64,000 nucleotides of DNA. It comes from Sabethes cyaneus (lineage: Eukaryota; Arthropoda; Insecta; Diptera; Culicidae). The notes under the pieces are model-generated. The model searched no databases, had not been told where the DNA came from, and worked only from the letters and a program-made list of their open reading frames with translations. The translations under genes were made by a program, and so were the position numbers. The stretch lies in contig NC_071355.1 of assembly GCF_943734655.1 (NCBI RefSeq), forward strand, positions 26,294,768 to 26,358,767. The letters run 5' to 3'. Shown in pieces: positions 21,695-30,480 of the stretch; the stretch's first letter is position 1; each line of letters starts with the position of its first letter.

Positions 21695-22974
21695 TCGCTG
21701 CAATATCCTATTTATATGCGTCCGAGCACAGTCTCGCAAACGGATCTACGAGCACGGCTCGTTTTGAAACTGCACAATCAGTCAGCATTGCAATTACACA
21801 GGTTTGCTCATTTCCGCCCAGATGATATAACAACCGCTGGGAAGAGTAAGGACAGCTTGATGGCTCAATATGTGACTGTTTGGCGAACGTTCAGTGTGAG
21901 TTGTCTACTTCGACGAAACTCAATTCAATAAATATTCACTTCATATTTCATATGAGTATCATGAATAATAATTATTTCGTCGCATCGATTGGTTCGTCTG
22001 GATTAGAGTGTTCCAACAATTTTAAACAAACTTCCGGAACCGCACGAAACGAAGAACGCCTGTATGCTGCGGCATAACGAGCAGCAATAGCCTGTCTATT
22101 CAGGCTCGTTCAGGCAATGCAATGGGTTGCCTCAGAGCTTGCACACCTCGCTTGAATACATCGGCGCCGAGGCGTAATACAAGCAACAGATCCGCGTTAA
22201 AAGTTGCATGCAAAGCTGTGAATGAGTTTTCAACACAACCATCGCACCGGTGCAGGAAAGATGAGCTAGAATTTTCTCAGATGCTGCCGCTGCTGCTGTT
22301 GCGCTTGCAGTAGAGTAGAAACAGCAATAGAGAAGGCAGCCATCCGTTTCATTAAATTATGCAAATGTGTCGCATTAATTTTGCCTCGTCTTCAAACTAA
22401 TTTGTGGCAGGCAGAGAGTCTCCTGCTGCCGATCTGCGGCAGGATTACTGTTTGGATGCATTTTCAGCGCAGTGTACCCGCTGTGCGCAAATCTACAAGG
22501 CCATAAATATGAAATGCATGTTTTTCTAATGAACTGTTAATAATTGATCGAATGGTAGTGAGTTTGAGTGAGTGAGTGAGCGAACGAGGCAGTTAGTCAG
22601 TCGGCCTCCCAGTCGGGCGGTTTTTGCTGCGACTGAACTGAAGTCTTTGTTCGTGTTTTATTCATGTCAGTAGATTAATTAGCATCTGCTGCACGTGAAC
22701 GGGTGGTACACCAACCAGCGGGATGGTCTTCAACAATGTGGGTCGGTGAACGCTGGCCAATTTTGGCGAAAGTGTGAAACGGCTAAATATAAATCAGTTG
22801 ACTTTTAAGTAGCGCTGTGGTTAGCAAGGATTTAAAAACAGTTTAGCGAAGAATTTCCGTTTTCAAATTTTGGTAAAAAGAAATTATTATTAAGAATTAT
22901 TTTATATTATTTCGTCTGATATTATTTTGAATGGTTAGACAACGCGTACCATCAGTGCCATGCATAGCTGTAGG
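21695..22974. other. 1.3 kb non-coding, apparently unique
   Basis: No gene, repeat end or LINE frame. An octamer-like ATTATGCAAATG lies at 22355-22366 in a stretch that also has a GCGGCAGGATTA-type palindrome. A (GAGT)n run lies at 22559-22582. Regulatory use is possible but not shown. Confidence 0.35.
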
Positions 22975-23039
22975 AATAAAATAGACCCCGCAGTGGTCCT
23001 CAGCCTCTTAACCAGCAACTCCTACCTCCTCGCGGTACC

Positions 23040-23520
23040 AGCTGGAATACAAGTAATCTTAGCAGAGATCGAGTAACCAACCCCGGTGGAAACTGTGGTC
23101 GTATACCGACAGGAAAGGATAGATCAAGCTTACGCTGATACAAATGCAAAGCTCGGACGCGAAGAGCTCTTTCGCCCCGTTACTGATAGAGAAATCCTAC
23201 CACAAACAACAATGACCTGAGGCTAATCAACTTCGCTGCAGCCACAGGATCGACTATCTGTAGTACCCATTTTGCACGATGGAACATTCGGAAGCACACC
23301 TGAAATCACCCCGATGGAGAGGCCGGCTGTAATATCGACTACGTTCTGGTTGTTGGCCGGCATTTTTCTGATATTGCAGACGTGCGGCTCTTTCGGGGAC
23401 AAAACGTCGACTCGAACCACTATATCGCGCCCAACCACCCCACTGTCACAAATGTCATTCCCATACATTTTTCGTGTAGCCAACATCTCATCTAGCCCAT
23501 AACAAACTTTGCCTCGAACC
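23040..23520 (+). pseudogene. RTE-like LINE endonuclease domain remnant
   Basis: The plus strand, read across stops, gives AYADTNAKLGREELFRPV, then NDNGLRLINFAAATGSTICS, FARWNIRKHT, a stop (normally TW), NHPDGEAGCNIDYVLVVGRH and FSDIADVRLFRGQNVDSNHY. These are the catalytic-core blocks of the apurinic-type endonuclease carried by RTE-group LINEs, which nicks the genomic target; the final SDH motif is DSNHY here. I read the region as a pseudogene by its stop codons and the lack of a following RT domain. The minus-strand 99-codon frame at 23223-23522 is its antisense shadow. Confidence 0.7.
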
Positions 23521-23599
23521 AAATGTATTTGTGAGTAGCCCGCTCTAACTTCAGCCTCGGATGAATGTGTATTGGTATGCGCTCGAACAAAGTTACTTT

Positions 23600-25665
23600 T
23601 TTACTTTTTACCTTTGTTATACTATAACAAAGGTTTAGGAATTGGTCGAAAAACACGAAATTGATCCGAGGCCCGGAGGGCCGAGCCACATATACCAATC
23701 GACAGGGTTCGACGAACTGAGCAATGTCTGTGTGTGTGTGTGTGTATGTGTGTATGTATGTGCGGAGCGCAACTTTTCTATCGCCTGTTTCTCGGAGATG
23801 GCTGAACCGATTTGTTCGCTATTACTTTTGTTTGAAAGGTATTATTGCCTAATATATCACTATTGAATTGTTTCGAGGTCCGACATTTCGTTTAAAAGTT
23901 ATAAGTAAAAAAGTAAAAATTACGTGACACGATTTTCTCCGGACCCAAATGACCGATTTCAACGATCTTGGTATCGAATGAAAGCTCTTGTTAACACTAA
24001 ATTTTTCGGATAAATTTTATTGAAAACAAACAATCAGTTTAAAAGTTATGCTTAAAAAACCTGTTTTGACAAGGTAATAATTATCGCCTGTTTCTTAGAA
24101 ATGACTAAACCGATTTAGACGCTATTAGTCTCATTTGACAGCTAACATAACCTAATAGATCACTATTGATTTGTTTTTTGATTGGACGTTTAATTTGAAA
24201 GTTATGATCAATTGAATACAACACATTAAAATTTACAATAATTTATAATGATTTTATCTAAGATGATTTATCTAGTTTGAATTATATTGGCATCAAATTA
24301 GAGATTTTAATGCTACAAATATATCTGCAAAATTTCAGAAGAATCGGTTTTGCCGATCAAAAGATATTAACCCTCCAACACTCGCGCCGACTTTTGTAAT
24401 ACGGTTACTCGTGCGCACAATGGTCCAAAGCCAAAAAGACATGCGCATTAGAATTTTGACTGGGAAAACTTGGTTTTAGGTTTCTGGAACCTTCGGAAGA
24501 ATTTCTTGAAATTGAAAGTTCTATCGTCTGGTGCAATTTAAATTTTGATTAATCCCCCTATAAGTGAAATAAAAAAATTATTTTTCTTCAGTTTCAATAT
24601 AACACATTGATGTGTTCTGCAAAGTTTTAGAACATATTATTACAAGAAATTTTGTTGAATACAGTAACCTTCTATCTATTAAGCGAAGAGAGAAAAATCT
24701 TATTCATTGTATATGAATTTGTAAGATCAGTTTTTTCTATTTTAGCTCTTTTTGTAATTGTTGCATTCCTTTTTCATGTATTACAAAATTGTATAAATAG
24801 TAAAAATACACAACTTTGATGAATATGGTATACCTCTATGTTTGTTTGTTTAGGTACTGTAGAACTTTGATTAAAAAAAAGCCTTAATTTTGACCCCGAA
24901 TGACTCGACTACCAACAGATACATTTTAAACATTTTATATTTGCTAATTATGTTGCTGCACACAGACACCATTTTTACATATGAAGAAACGAGAGAAACT
25001 TCCAGGGCCAATCGCGGTACAACTCACATGCTGATTGCTTCGTTTCTGTGATGTCAGTTTATGCTGATCTATTTGCCCAACAATTTAAAGTATTAATGCA
25101 TTGAATAATTATGACATTTTGCTCATAACAAGGTAATTGAAGAACATACGTTAGTTAAGCAGAGATTTGTAACTTTATAACAATATGGCATTCAAAAACC
25201 TACACGTGTTGTACAAAATGCAACAGCGTGAGTAATCGAAGGTTAATAGAAATTCATGAAATTTATTCAAGAAAACTTTATTGATGTCAATCAAAAATAA
25301 TGGCGTTACAGAAATTTATGCGTAGTTCAAAAACCTATGAACTAGACTTTTACTACGCAATGTATATGTTAAAGAATAATATTTCCTCTTATAACTTGCT
25401 TTTACTTGCACTTACTCAAATTAGAAACAACCAGCTTACCCTTACTCAGTAATTTCATGAAAAAAGGATCTATCAAAATTTATAGGTGCTGCTATTTTGT
25501 TCAAATTTTGTAAACTTATTAAATTTCCAAAAATTTAATGAAAACCAACGCACCACGCAACGTTAACCAATAGATGAATTATGTTTCGAAGACGTGTCGA
25601 TTTCTATCTCAAATAGCAAGTAAGACCGTATAACAAAGGTTCCTTTCACCACTAGGTGGATTAAA
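23600..25665. repeat. Interspersed repeat of unknown class, split by a TTAA MITE
   Basis: It starts with the palindromic ACCTTTGTTATACTATAACA and ends near TAACAAAGGTTCCTTTCACC. Inside are a (TG)n microsatellite (23727-23760) and two diverged direct repeats about 305 bp apart: ATCGCCTGTTTCTCGGAGAT at 23779 and ATCGCCTGTTTCTTAGAAAT at 24085, similar for about 95 bp. A TTAA MITE sits in it at 24371-25242. I do not recognise the class; the text is familiar from mosquito genomes but carries no coding frame. Confidence 0.55.
24371..25242 (-). mobile_element. TTAA MITE family 1, copy 1 (piggyBac-type, 872 bp)
   Basis: The left end CCCTCCAACACTCGCGCCGA and the right end CAGCGTGAGTAATCGAAGG are imperfect inverted repeats, bordered by TTAA at 24367-24370 and 25243-25246. 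A TTAA duplication indicates piggyBac-type mobilisation. The reverse complement aligns along most of its length with copy 2 at 48517-49487: both have a GTTGTA/GTTGCA word next to the end, TAGGTTTTTGAATGCCAT or TAGATTTTTGGATGCCAT, GAGCAAAATGTCATA or GAACAAAATGACATA, and CACAGAAACGA or CGCAGAAACGA. No coding frame is seen. Confidence 0.85.
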
Positions 25666-26115
25666 TCGGGTTTTTTCTTTTTGTGTCGGACGAGTAGGAA
25701 GCGTAAAAAGATGTTAGCCGCATCTTTACCCTTCAGTTTCATACGCCTGCGCCCAACGTACTCAAATCGAAATCAACGAGAAAGATACGACTGAACATTC
25801 GACGGTTATTATTGGAAGGAGTTGCTGCCGAGTACTCTTGGAAAGCGAATGAGCCGATCGGTGAAGTTGAGAGGAACGTGTACGAGTAAAGAATCTGACT
25901 AAAGAAAAGACACTGGAGCTCAGTCACTCGCGGCCTCCTGTCATCATTAAACCTGATTTGCTCAACGATGATTGTTGCGCGTGACTGTTCAAAGTTGCTA
26001 GGAAAAGTTCGAACAGCTCCAGTGTCATTTCTTTAGTCAGATTCTTTACAAATGGCCGTGTAGATCCTGGCATGGTTGTGGGATCAATTAATGCCGACAG
26101 AAGCACCATACTCTT
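25666..26115. repeat. Inverted repeat 25886-25920 / 26015-26049 upstream of BEL pol
   Basis: The 35-bp stretch at 25886-25920 (GTAAAGAATCTGACTAAAGA...) is repeated inverted at 26015-26049 with one mismatch, separated by 94 bp that include CATCATTAAACC. It lies just before the BEL protease frame, where decayed gag sequence might be expected, but no gag motif is readable. It may be a small rearrangement or a hairpin MITE. The remainder of this stretch shows no gene. Confidence 0.6.
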
Positions 26116-26541
26116 TTGCATTCCACCCCTTCTTCTGATCGAATAAACGTATCATCTAGCCATGTAACCTCTGGAGATTTACAGTGGTCACTTTTCGGTA
26201 TACTCCCTGTTATTTTATATGGCAACAATACCTCTGAAATAATTTACGCCTTTATTGACGAGGGGTCATCCTATACTCTCTTGGATGAATCTATTGCAAG
26301 ACGGCTTGGTGCTAATGGGAAATCGGAACCGCTAACACTGAAGTGGACTGCAAATGTAACACGGGTCGAGCCAAAGTCACAACGTATGCAAATCGACATT
26401 TCTAGTAAAAGCAATAATTCACGATACACTCTTTTCAACGCTAGGACAGTTAGTCGTCTGGTTCTGTCGACTCAAAGCTTAAAGTATCACGATCTAGCGA
26501 ATCGTTTTCCTCGTCTGCTCGGCCTCTCACTCGACGACTAA
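26116..26541 (+). pseudogene. BEL/Pao retropepsin region
   Basis: An open frame of 141 codons carries the aspartic-protease region of a BEL/Pao polyprotein, which cleaves the precursor. Blocks are WSLFGILPVILYGNN (about residues 25-39), IIYAFIDEGSSYTLLDESIA with the catalytic Asp in the BEL-typical DEGSS form (about 42-61), RRLGANGKSEPLTLKWTANV and a tail to LANRFPRLLGLSLDD, where the frame stops. The first Met is not a true start, since this part is normally internal to gag-pol. The frame continues 3' in another phase until a SINE interrupts it. Confidence 0.8.
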
Positions 26542-26579
26542 AAAGCCATGGGTTTATACCGTCTTTAGATATTACCCTT

Positions 26580-26738
26580 CTTTATCGACAGACTTCGCAG
26601 CCGGCTGTTAGAGTACAGGAAAATTACGGGGCCAGTGCAACGATCATATTGACTCTAGCTAGCAAGCACCGCCTAGCCGAAATTCGAACATACGACGACT
26701 AGCTTGTTAGACCAGCATCGTACCTTGAAGCTAACTGG
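26580..26738 (-). mobile_element. SINE200-like SINE inserted in BEL pol, minus strand
   Basis: Read on the minus strand it has GCCCAGTTAGCTTCAAGG, then TACGATGCTGGTCTAACAAG, GTCGTCGTATGTTCGAATTT as B-box, then a tail with CTGTACTCTAACAGCCGGC and GCGAAGTCTGTCG, matching the SINE at 17660. It lies between the protease and RT regions of the same BEL element and separates LLGLSLDD from PKLLIGLDN. On its right side a CTATGATA repeat (26740-26764) adjoins. Target duplications are unclear. Confidence 0.75.
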
Positions 26739-26766
26739 GCTATGATACTATGATAACTATGATACG

Positions 26767-28024
26767 ATTGAACCCAAATTACTTATCGGTCTGGACAACT
26801 TGAGATTGTGTGTTCCCCTAAAATTACGCGAAGGAGGACAAACACATCCGGTTGCTGCAAAATGTCGCCTGGGATGGAGCGTTTATGGATATGTTCCAAA
26901 CAAATCATCCCAATCAGCGCTTCTTGGGTTTCACATGGGAACGGTTTCCGATTGGGATCACGAACTAAACGAGCAGCTTCGTGATTATTTCACCCTCGAA
27001 GATGCAGGAGTTACTGATTCGTGTCAGATCCTGGAGTCAACCGACGAGCAACGTGCCATACAACTGCTGCAAGACACAACTCGGCGCACGCCTACCGGAC
27101 CGAACTACGAAACAGACCTGCTATGGAACACAGCTACCCAATGGCCGTCCAACGTTTGGAGGCATTGGAACGTCGACTTCAACGAGAGCCGGACCTTCTA
27201 GAACGTGTGCGTGAACTAATCGTGGACTACGAAAAGAAAGGATACGCCCACCAAGCGAGTTTGACCGAATTGACCTCTGTTGAACCCAGTCGCATGTGGT
27301 ATCTTCCTCTAGGTGCTATAACAAATCCCAGGAAGCCTGACAAAGTTCGTCTGATCTGGGACGCAGCAGCAAAAATAGTCGAAGTTTCCTTCAACTCTCG
27401 GCTTTTAAAGGGGCCCGATCTATTGACCCCTCTTCCGATGGTATTATGCCAGTTTCGCCAGCACCCAATTGCGGTGACGGGTGACATCATGGAAATGTTC
27501 CATCAACTTAAAATACGCTTCCCGGATTGCCAGTCGCAGCGCTTCGTATTTCGACATCGCACTACAGATCTTCGTCAGATCTATTTAATGGACGTCGCCA
27601 CTTTCGGGTCATCCTGTTCCCAAGCACCAGCGCAATATGTGAAAAACATTAACGCAGATGAGTTCGCCAGCGATTATTAACGAGCCGCAGCAGCGATAAA
27701 AAACAAACACTACGTGTTTGATTATTTGGACAGCTTTGAGACTGTCGAAGAGGCTATTGCAGTAATTAACGAGGTCAGGCTGGTGCACTCCAAAGGAGGC
27801 TTCACTCTCCGGCGCTTCATGTCTAACAAATCGGACGTTTTGCAAGGAATAGGCGAGGTGGCTCAGGAAAATGCAAAAAACTTGCACCTTGAGCGGGACG
27901 GCAAGCCCGAGTCAGTATTGGGGATGAGGTGGATTCCCAAAGAAGATGTATTCATCTATTCTCTTAGCACACGAGATGATCTTCAATATATTTTGGATCG
28001 CGACCATATTCCTACCAAACGCGA
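26767..28024 (+). pseudogene. BEL/Pao reverse transcriptase, frameshifted, active site lost
   Basis: It opens IEPKLLIGLDN then PLKLREGGQTHPVAAKCRLG and WSVYGYVP, the standard linker before BEL RT. A frameshift near 27125 moves into SYPMAVQRLEALERRLQREP, then EPSRMWYLPLGAITNPRKPD, KVRLIWDAAAKI, FNSRLLKGPDLLTPLPMVLC and AVTGDIMEMFHQLKIR with the first catalytic Asp. YLMDVATFGSSCSQAPAQYV follows. A TAA at 27678 breaks the frame. The active-site box normally YVDD reads HYVFDYLDSF, so a catalytic Asp is replaced by Phe. The fingers-to-connection part continues through DGKPESVLGMRWIPKED to PTKREV at 28024, where sequence is abruptly lost. Confidence 0.85.
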
Positions 28025-28050
28025 AGTACCCAGCTAGCATTTTCATATGT
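28025..28050 (+). mobile_element. 26-bp CCCAGC-MITE end at a deletion junction in BEL pol
   Basis: This block (AGTACCCAGCTAGCATTTTC plus ATATGT) is identical to 8055-8080, the outermost left end of the MITE at 8059, including two flanking bases. It separates PTKREV from FVDSS, which in intact BEL pol are well over 100 codons apart. The MITE interior and other end are absent here. It reads as the scar of an insertion followed by deletion, or of a deletion induced at a MITE end. Confidence 0.8.
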
Positions 28051-28570
28051 TTCATTCGTTGACTCAAGCGAAAGCGCATACGCTTGTGCGGTATACTTCC
28101 GTTTGGAATCCGAGTGTGGTGCAGAGGTGGCGCTTGTAGCAGCTAAAACCAAGGTAGCGCCGCTCGAGACACTATCAATACCTCGACTCGAGCTCAGAGC
28201 AGCGGTCCTGGGCGTCCGCCCAATTGAAACTATTCAGAAACATCACACCTTTACATTCAGTCAACGCTACTGCTGGAGCGACGCGAGTGCGGTACTCGCA
28301 TGGATTCGCTCTACTGACCATCGGGGCTACCATAAGTACATCGCAGTTCGAGTTGGGGAGATCCTATCATCGACACACCAATCGGAGTGGCGGTGGGTAC
28401 CAAGTAAGCAGAATGTTGCCGATCTAGCCACCAAGTGGAATAAATTACCACATGTGATAGCAGAAAATCCCTGGTTCCGAGGATCAGCATTCCTATACGA
28501 ACCTGAAGAGCGGTGGCCTAAGCAGCGAATAGTTGTTCCGACTGAGGAAGAACTCCGTCCTACCCTATAA
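28051..28570 (+). pseudogene. BEL/Pao RNase H and downstream connection
   Basis: Translation resumes FVDSSESAYACAVYFRLESE (normally FVDAS..AYA), then VALVAAKTKVAPLETLSIPR, LELRAAVLGVRPIETIQKHH, YCWSDASAVLAWIRSTDHRG with the WxDS-type RNase H Asp, YHKYIAVRVGEIL, WRWVPSKQNVADLATKWNKL and NPWFRGSAFLYEPEERWPKQ, ending at TEEELRPTL. The domain would digest the RNA strand of the RNA/DNA hybrid. It is open for 155 codons from 28103 and ends exactly where a LINE begins. Confidence 0.85.
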
Positions 28571-29815
28571 GGTAATATTTAACCGGATCCACGAGAAGAT
28601 CGATGGTACTCTCCGGCGGCAGCAAGCTGGAGTCCGTATCACAACACTTCGCCTTATATTGGAGCAAATCAACGAACTCTAGGACTCTCTTCTGCTGGCG
28701 TTCGTTGACTTCGAAAAGGCGTTCGACCGACTCAACCACGAAAACATCTTAGGCGTAGAGGAGTTCCAGATAAGCTAGTCCATCTCATCGAGGCTCAGTA
28801 CGAGGCGTTCTCGTGCAAGGTTTTGCACGACGGCGTCTTGTCCGACCCCATAAGGGTTACTGCTGGCGTGAGACAGAGCTGAATTTTATCACCAGTTCTG
28901 TTTCTCATCGTTATGGATTGAGTTATTAGTTGGAGTAATTGACAGTAGACCAAATCGAGGACTGCTTTGGAATCCTCTAACGATGGAGCAGCTAAATGAC
29001 CTCGACCTAGCCGACGACATTGTCTTGCTCGCACAACGCCGAAACGACATGCAGAGCAAGTTAGATGACCTCTCCGAGAGCTCCCAAGCAGCAGGTCTCA
29101 CAGTCAATGTAGCGAAAACTAAGTCTATGATAGTGAACACTGACAATTCCCCCAACTTCACAGTAGCGGGACAACAAGTTGAGCAGGTAGCCGCCTTTCA
29201 ATATCTTGGTAGCCAAACAACGCCCGATAGTGGTACCAAGACTGATATAGCCATACGAACTAGGAAGGCCAGGGGTGCCTTTACAGGTCTGCGAAACATT
29301 TGGCGCTCAAACCAGCTCACTCTACGTACGAAAACCCGAATCTTTAATTCAAACGTTAAATCCGTACTGCTGTATGCCCGCGAAACGTGGTGCGTCTCAG
29401 CGGAGACAACTCAAAATCTGCATGTATTCATTAACCGGTACCTGCGATATATCATTCGTGCCTGGTGGCCTGATAATTGGATATCCAATGAGGAACTTCA
29501 TTGTCGGTGTCATCAACGGCCGACCACAGAAATTCGTGAATGTAGGTGGAAGTGGATCGGACACATCTTGAGGAAAGGAGCAAGCGAGGTCTGCAGAGAA
29601 GCACTCGACTGGAATCCACAAGGATAGTGTAGAAGAGGCAGACCCAGAGGCTCATGGCGACGCAGCTTAACCAATGACATCCGGGCTGTAAACGAGAACT
29701 TGTCCTGGCGATAGGTAAAAGCCATGGAGGGTAACCGTCAGCAGTGGAGATCTCTGATTTCATCCCTTTGTTCTGGTGGACCGGCGGACATGGACACAAA
29801 AGTAAGTAAGTAAGA
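28571..29815 (+). pseudogene. RTE-type LINE reverse transcriptase (second family), 5'-truncated
   Basis: The element starts mid-domain with FNRIHEKIDGTLRRQQAGVR, then RLILEQINEL, a stop, FVDFEKAFDRLNHENI with the first catalytic Asp, and CKVLHDGVLSDPIRVTAGVR. Several stops lie between 28680 and 28980. From 28983 a 214-codon frame reads LNDLDLADDIVLLAQRR with an intact Asp pair, AGLTVNVAKTKSMIVNT, AAFQYLGSQTTPDSGTKTDI, IFNSNVKSVLLYARETWCVS and CRWKWIGHILRKGASE. It ends with AAGTAAGTAAGTAAG (29800-29814), the 3' tail. The 5' truncation inside BEL RNase H is typical of target-primed insertion. Family blocks differ from the other LINEs here (WKWIGHILRK rather than LRWTGHIVRM). Confidence 0.88.
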
Positions 29816-30480
29816 TGTTTTTGGAGCCAGGATTTTTTTCTATGGTGAATTATGATCCCTCCTCCCTTTAAGAGGAGGTGCTCCGATACTAATGAAATAC
29901 AACTTTTTTTATATCTCGAGAACTAATCAAGTGAAAGGAATCAAATTGCGCGAGTGTTACAGGCGACCCGCCGTCGGAAGGCCACCGCGAGAGGGGGGGG
30001 GGGGGGTCAGCCCCCCGTAGAAATCACTACTGTCTAAGTTTATTTGTTTCCCAAGGTCTACTAACCTCTATTACTTTCTATGAGTTGGGTCCGAACGAGC
30101 GATAGCGAGTAAGGAGAGGATCATGCCTGCGAAATGGTACATTCCAGAAAAAGGTTCTACGTGAAATGGTACATTCCTCGTAAGGTTTTTCGCGAAATAC
30201 TATTCGGCGAAATGTTATACAATTACGGCGAATATTGCTATTCGCTTTATGTTATCTGGCTAAGCAATGATGGAGTTGTTTTCTACTTTACTGTGAGGCA
30301 AAATTGCAAATTTGCATATTAAACTACCCATTCTTTCATAGTTACGTAACTGCCAAAATTAATTATCAGAGGTTAAACTCGTCAGAAACTTGCAAAACTC
30401 GGGATTGTGACAAAGGTCATCCAAGATTCACAATTTATGTACAACACAGGTTAATTTGAGCCAATACGAAGTTTGTCCGG
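29816..30480. repeat. Unclassified repeat with G-run and 32-bp direct repeat
   Basis: It holds the palindrome CTCCCTTTAAGAGGAGG (29870-29886), a 14-base G run ending at 30006 beside GGTCAGCCCCCC, and direct copies of GCGAAATGGTACATTCC (30129) and GTGAAATGGTACATTCC (30161). The word set GAACGAGCGATAGCGAGTA (30091) looks like a known mosquito dispersed repeat, but I cannot name it. No coding frame with a motif. Confidence 0.45.

Noticed and set aside
22700..22830. TATA-like and initiator-like words (TATAAATC, TCAGTTG)
   Set aside because: Their spacing is too short for a core promoter, and no transcript unit follows.
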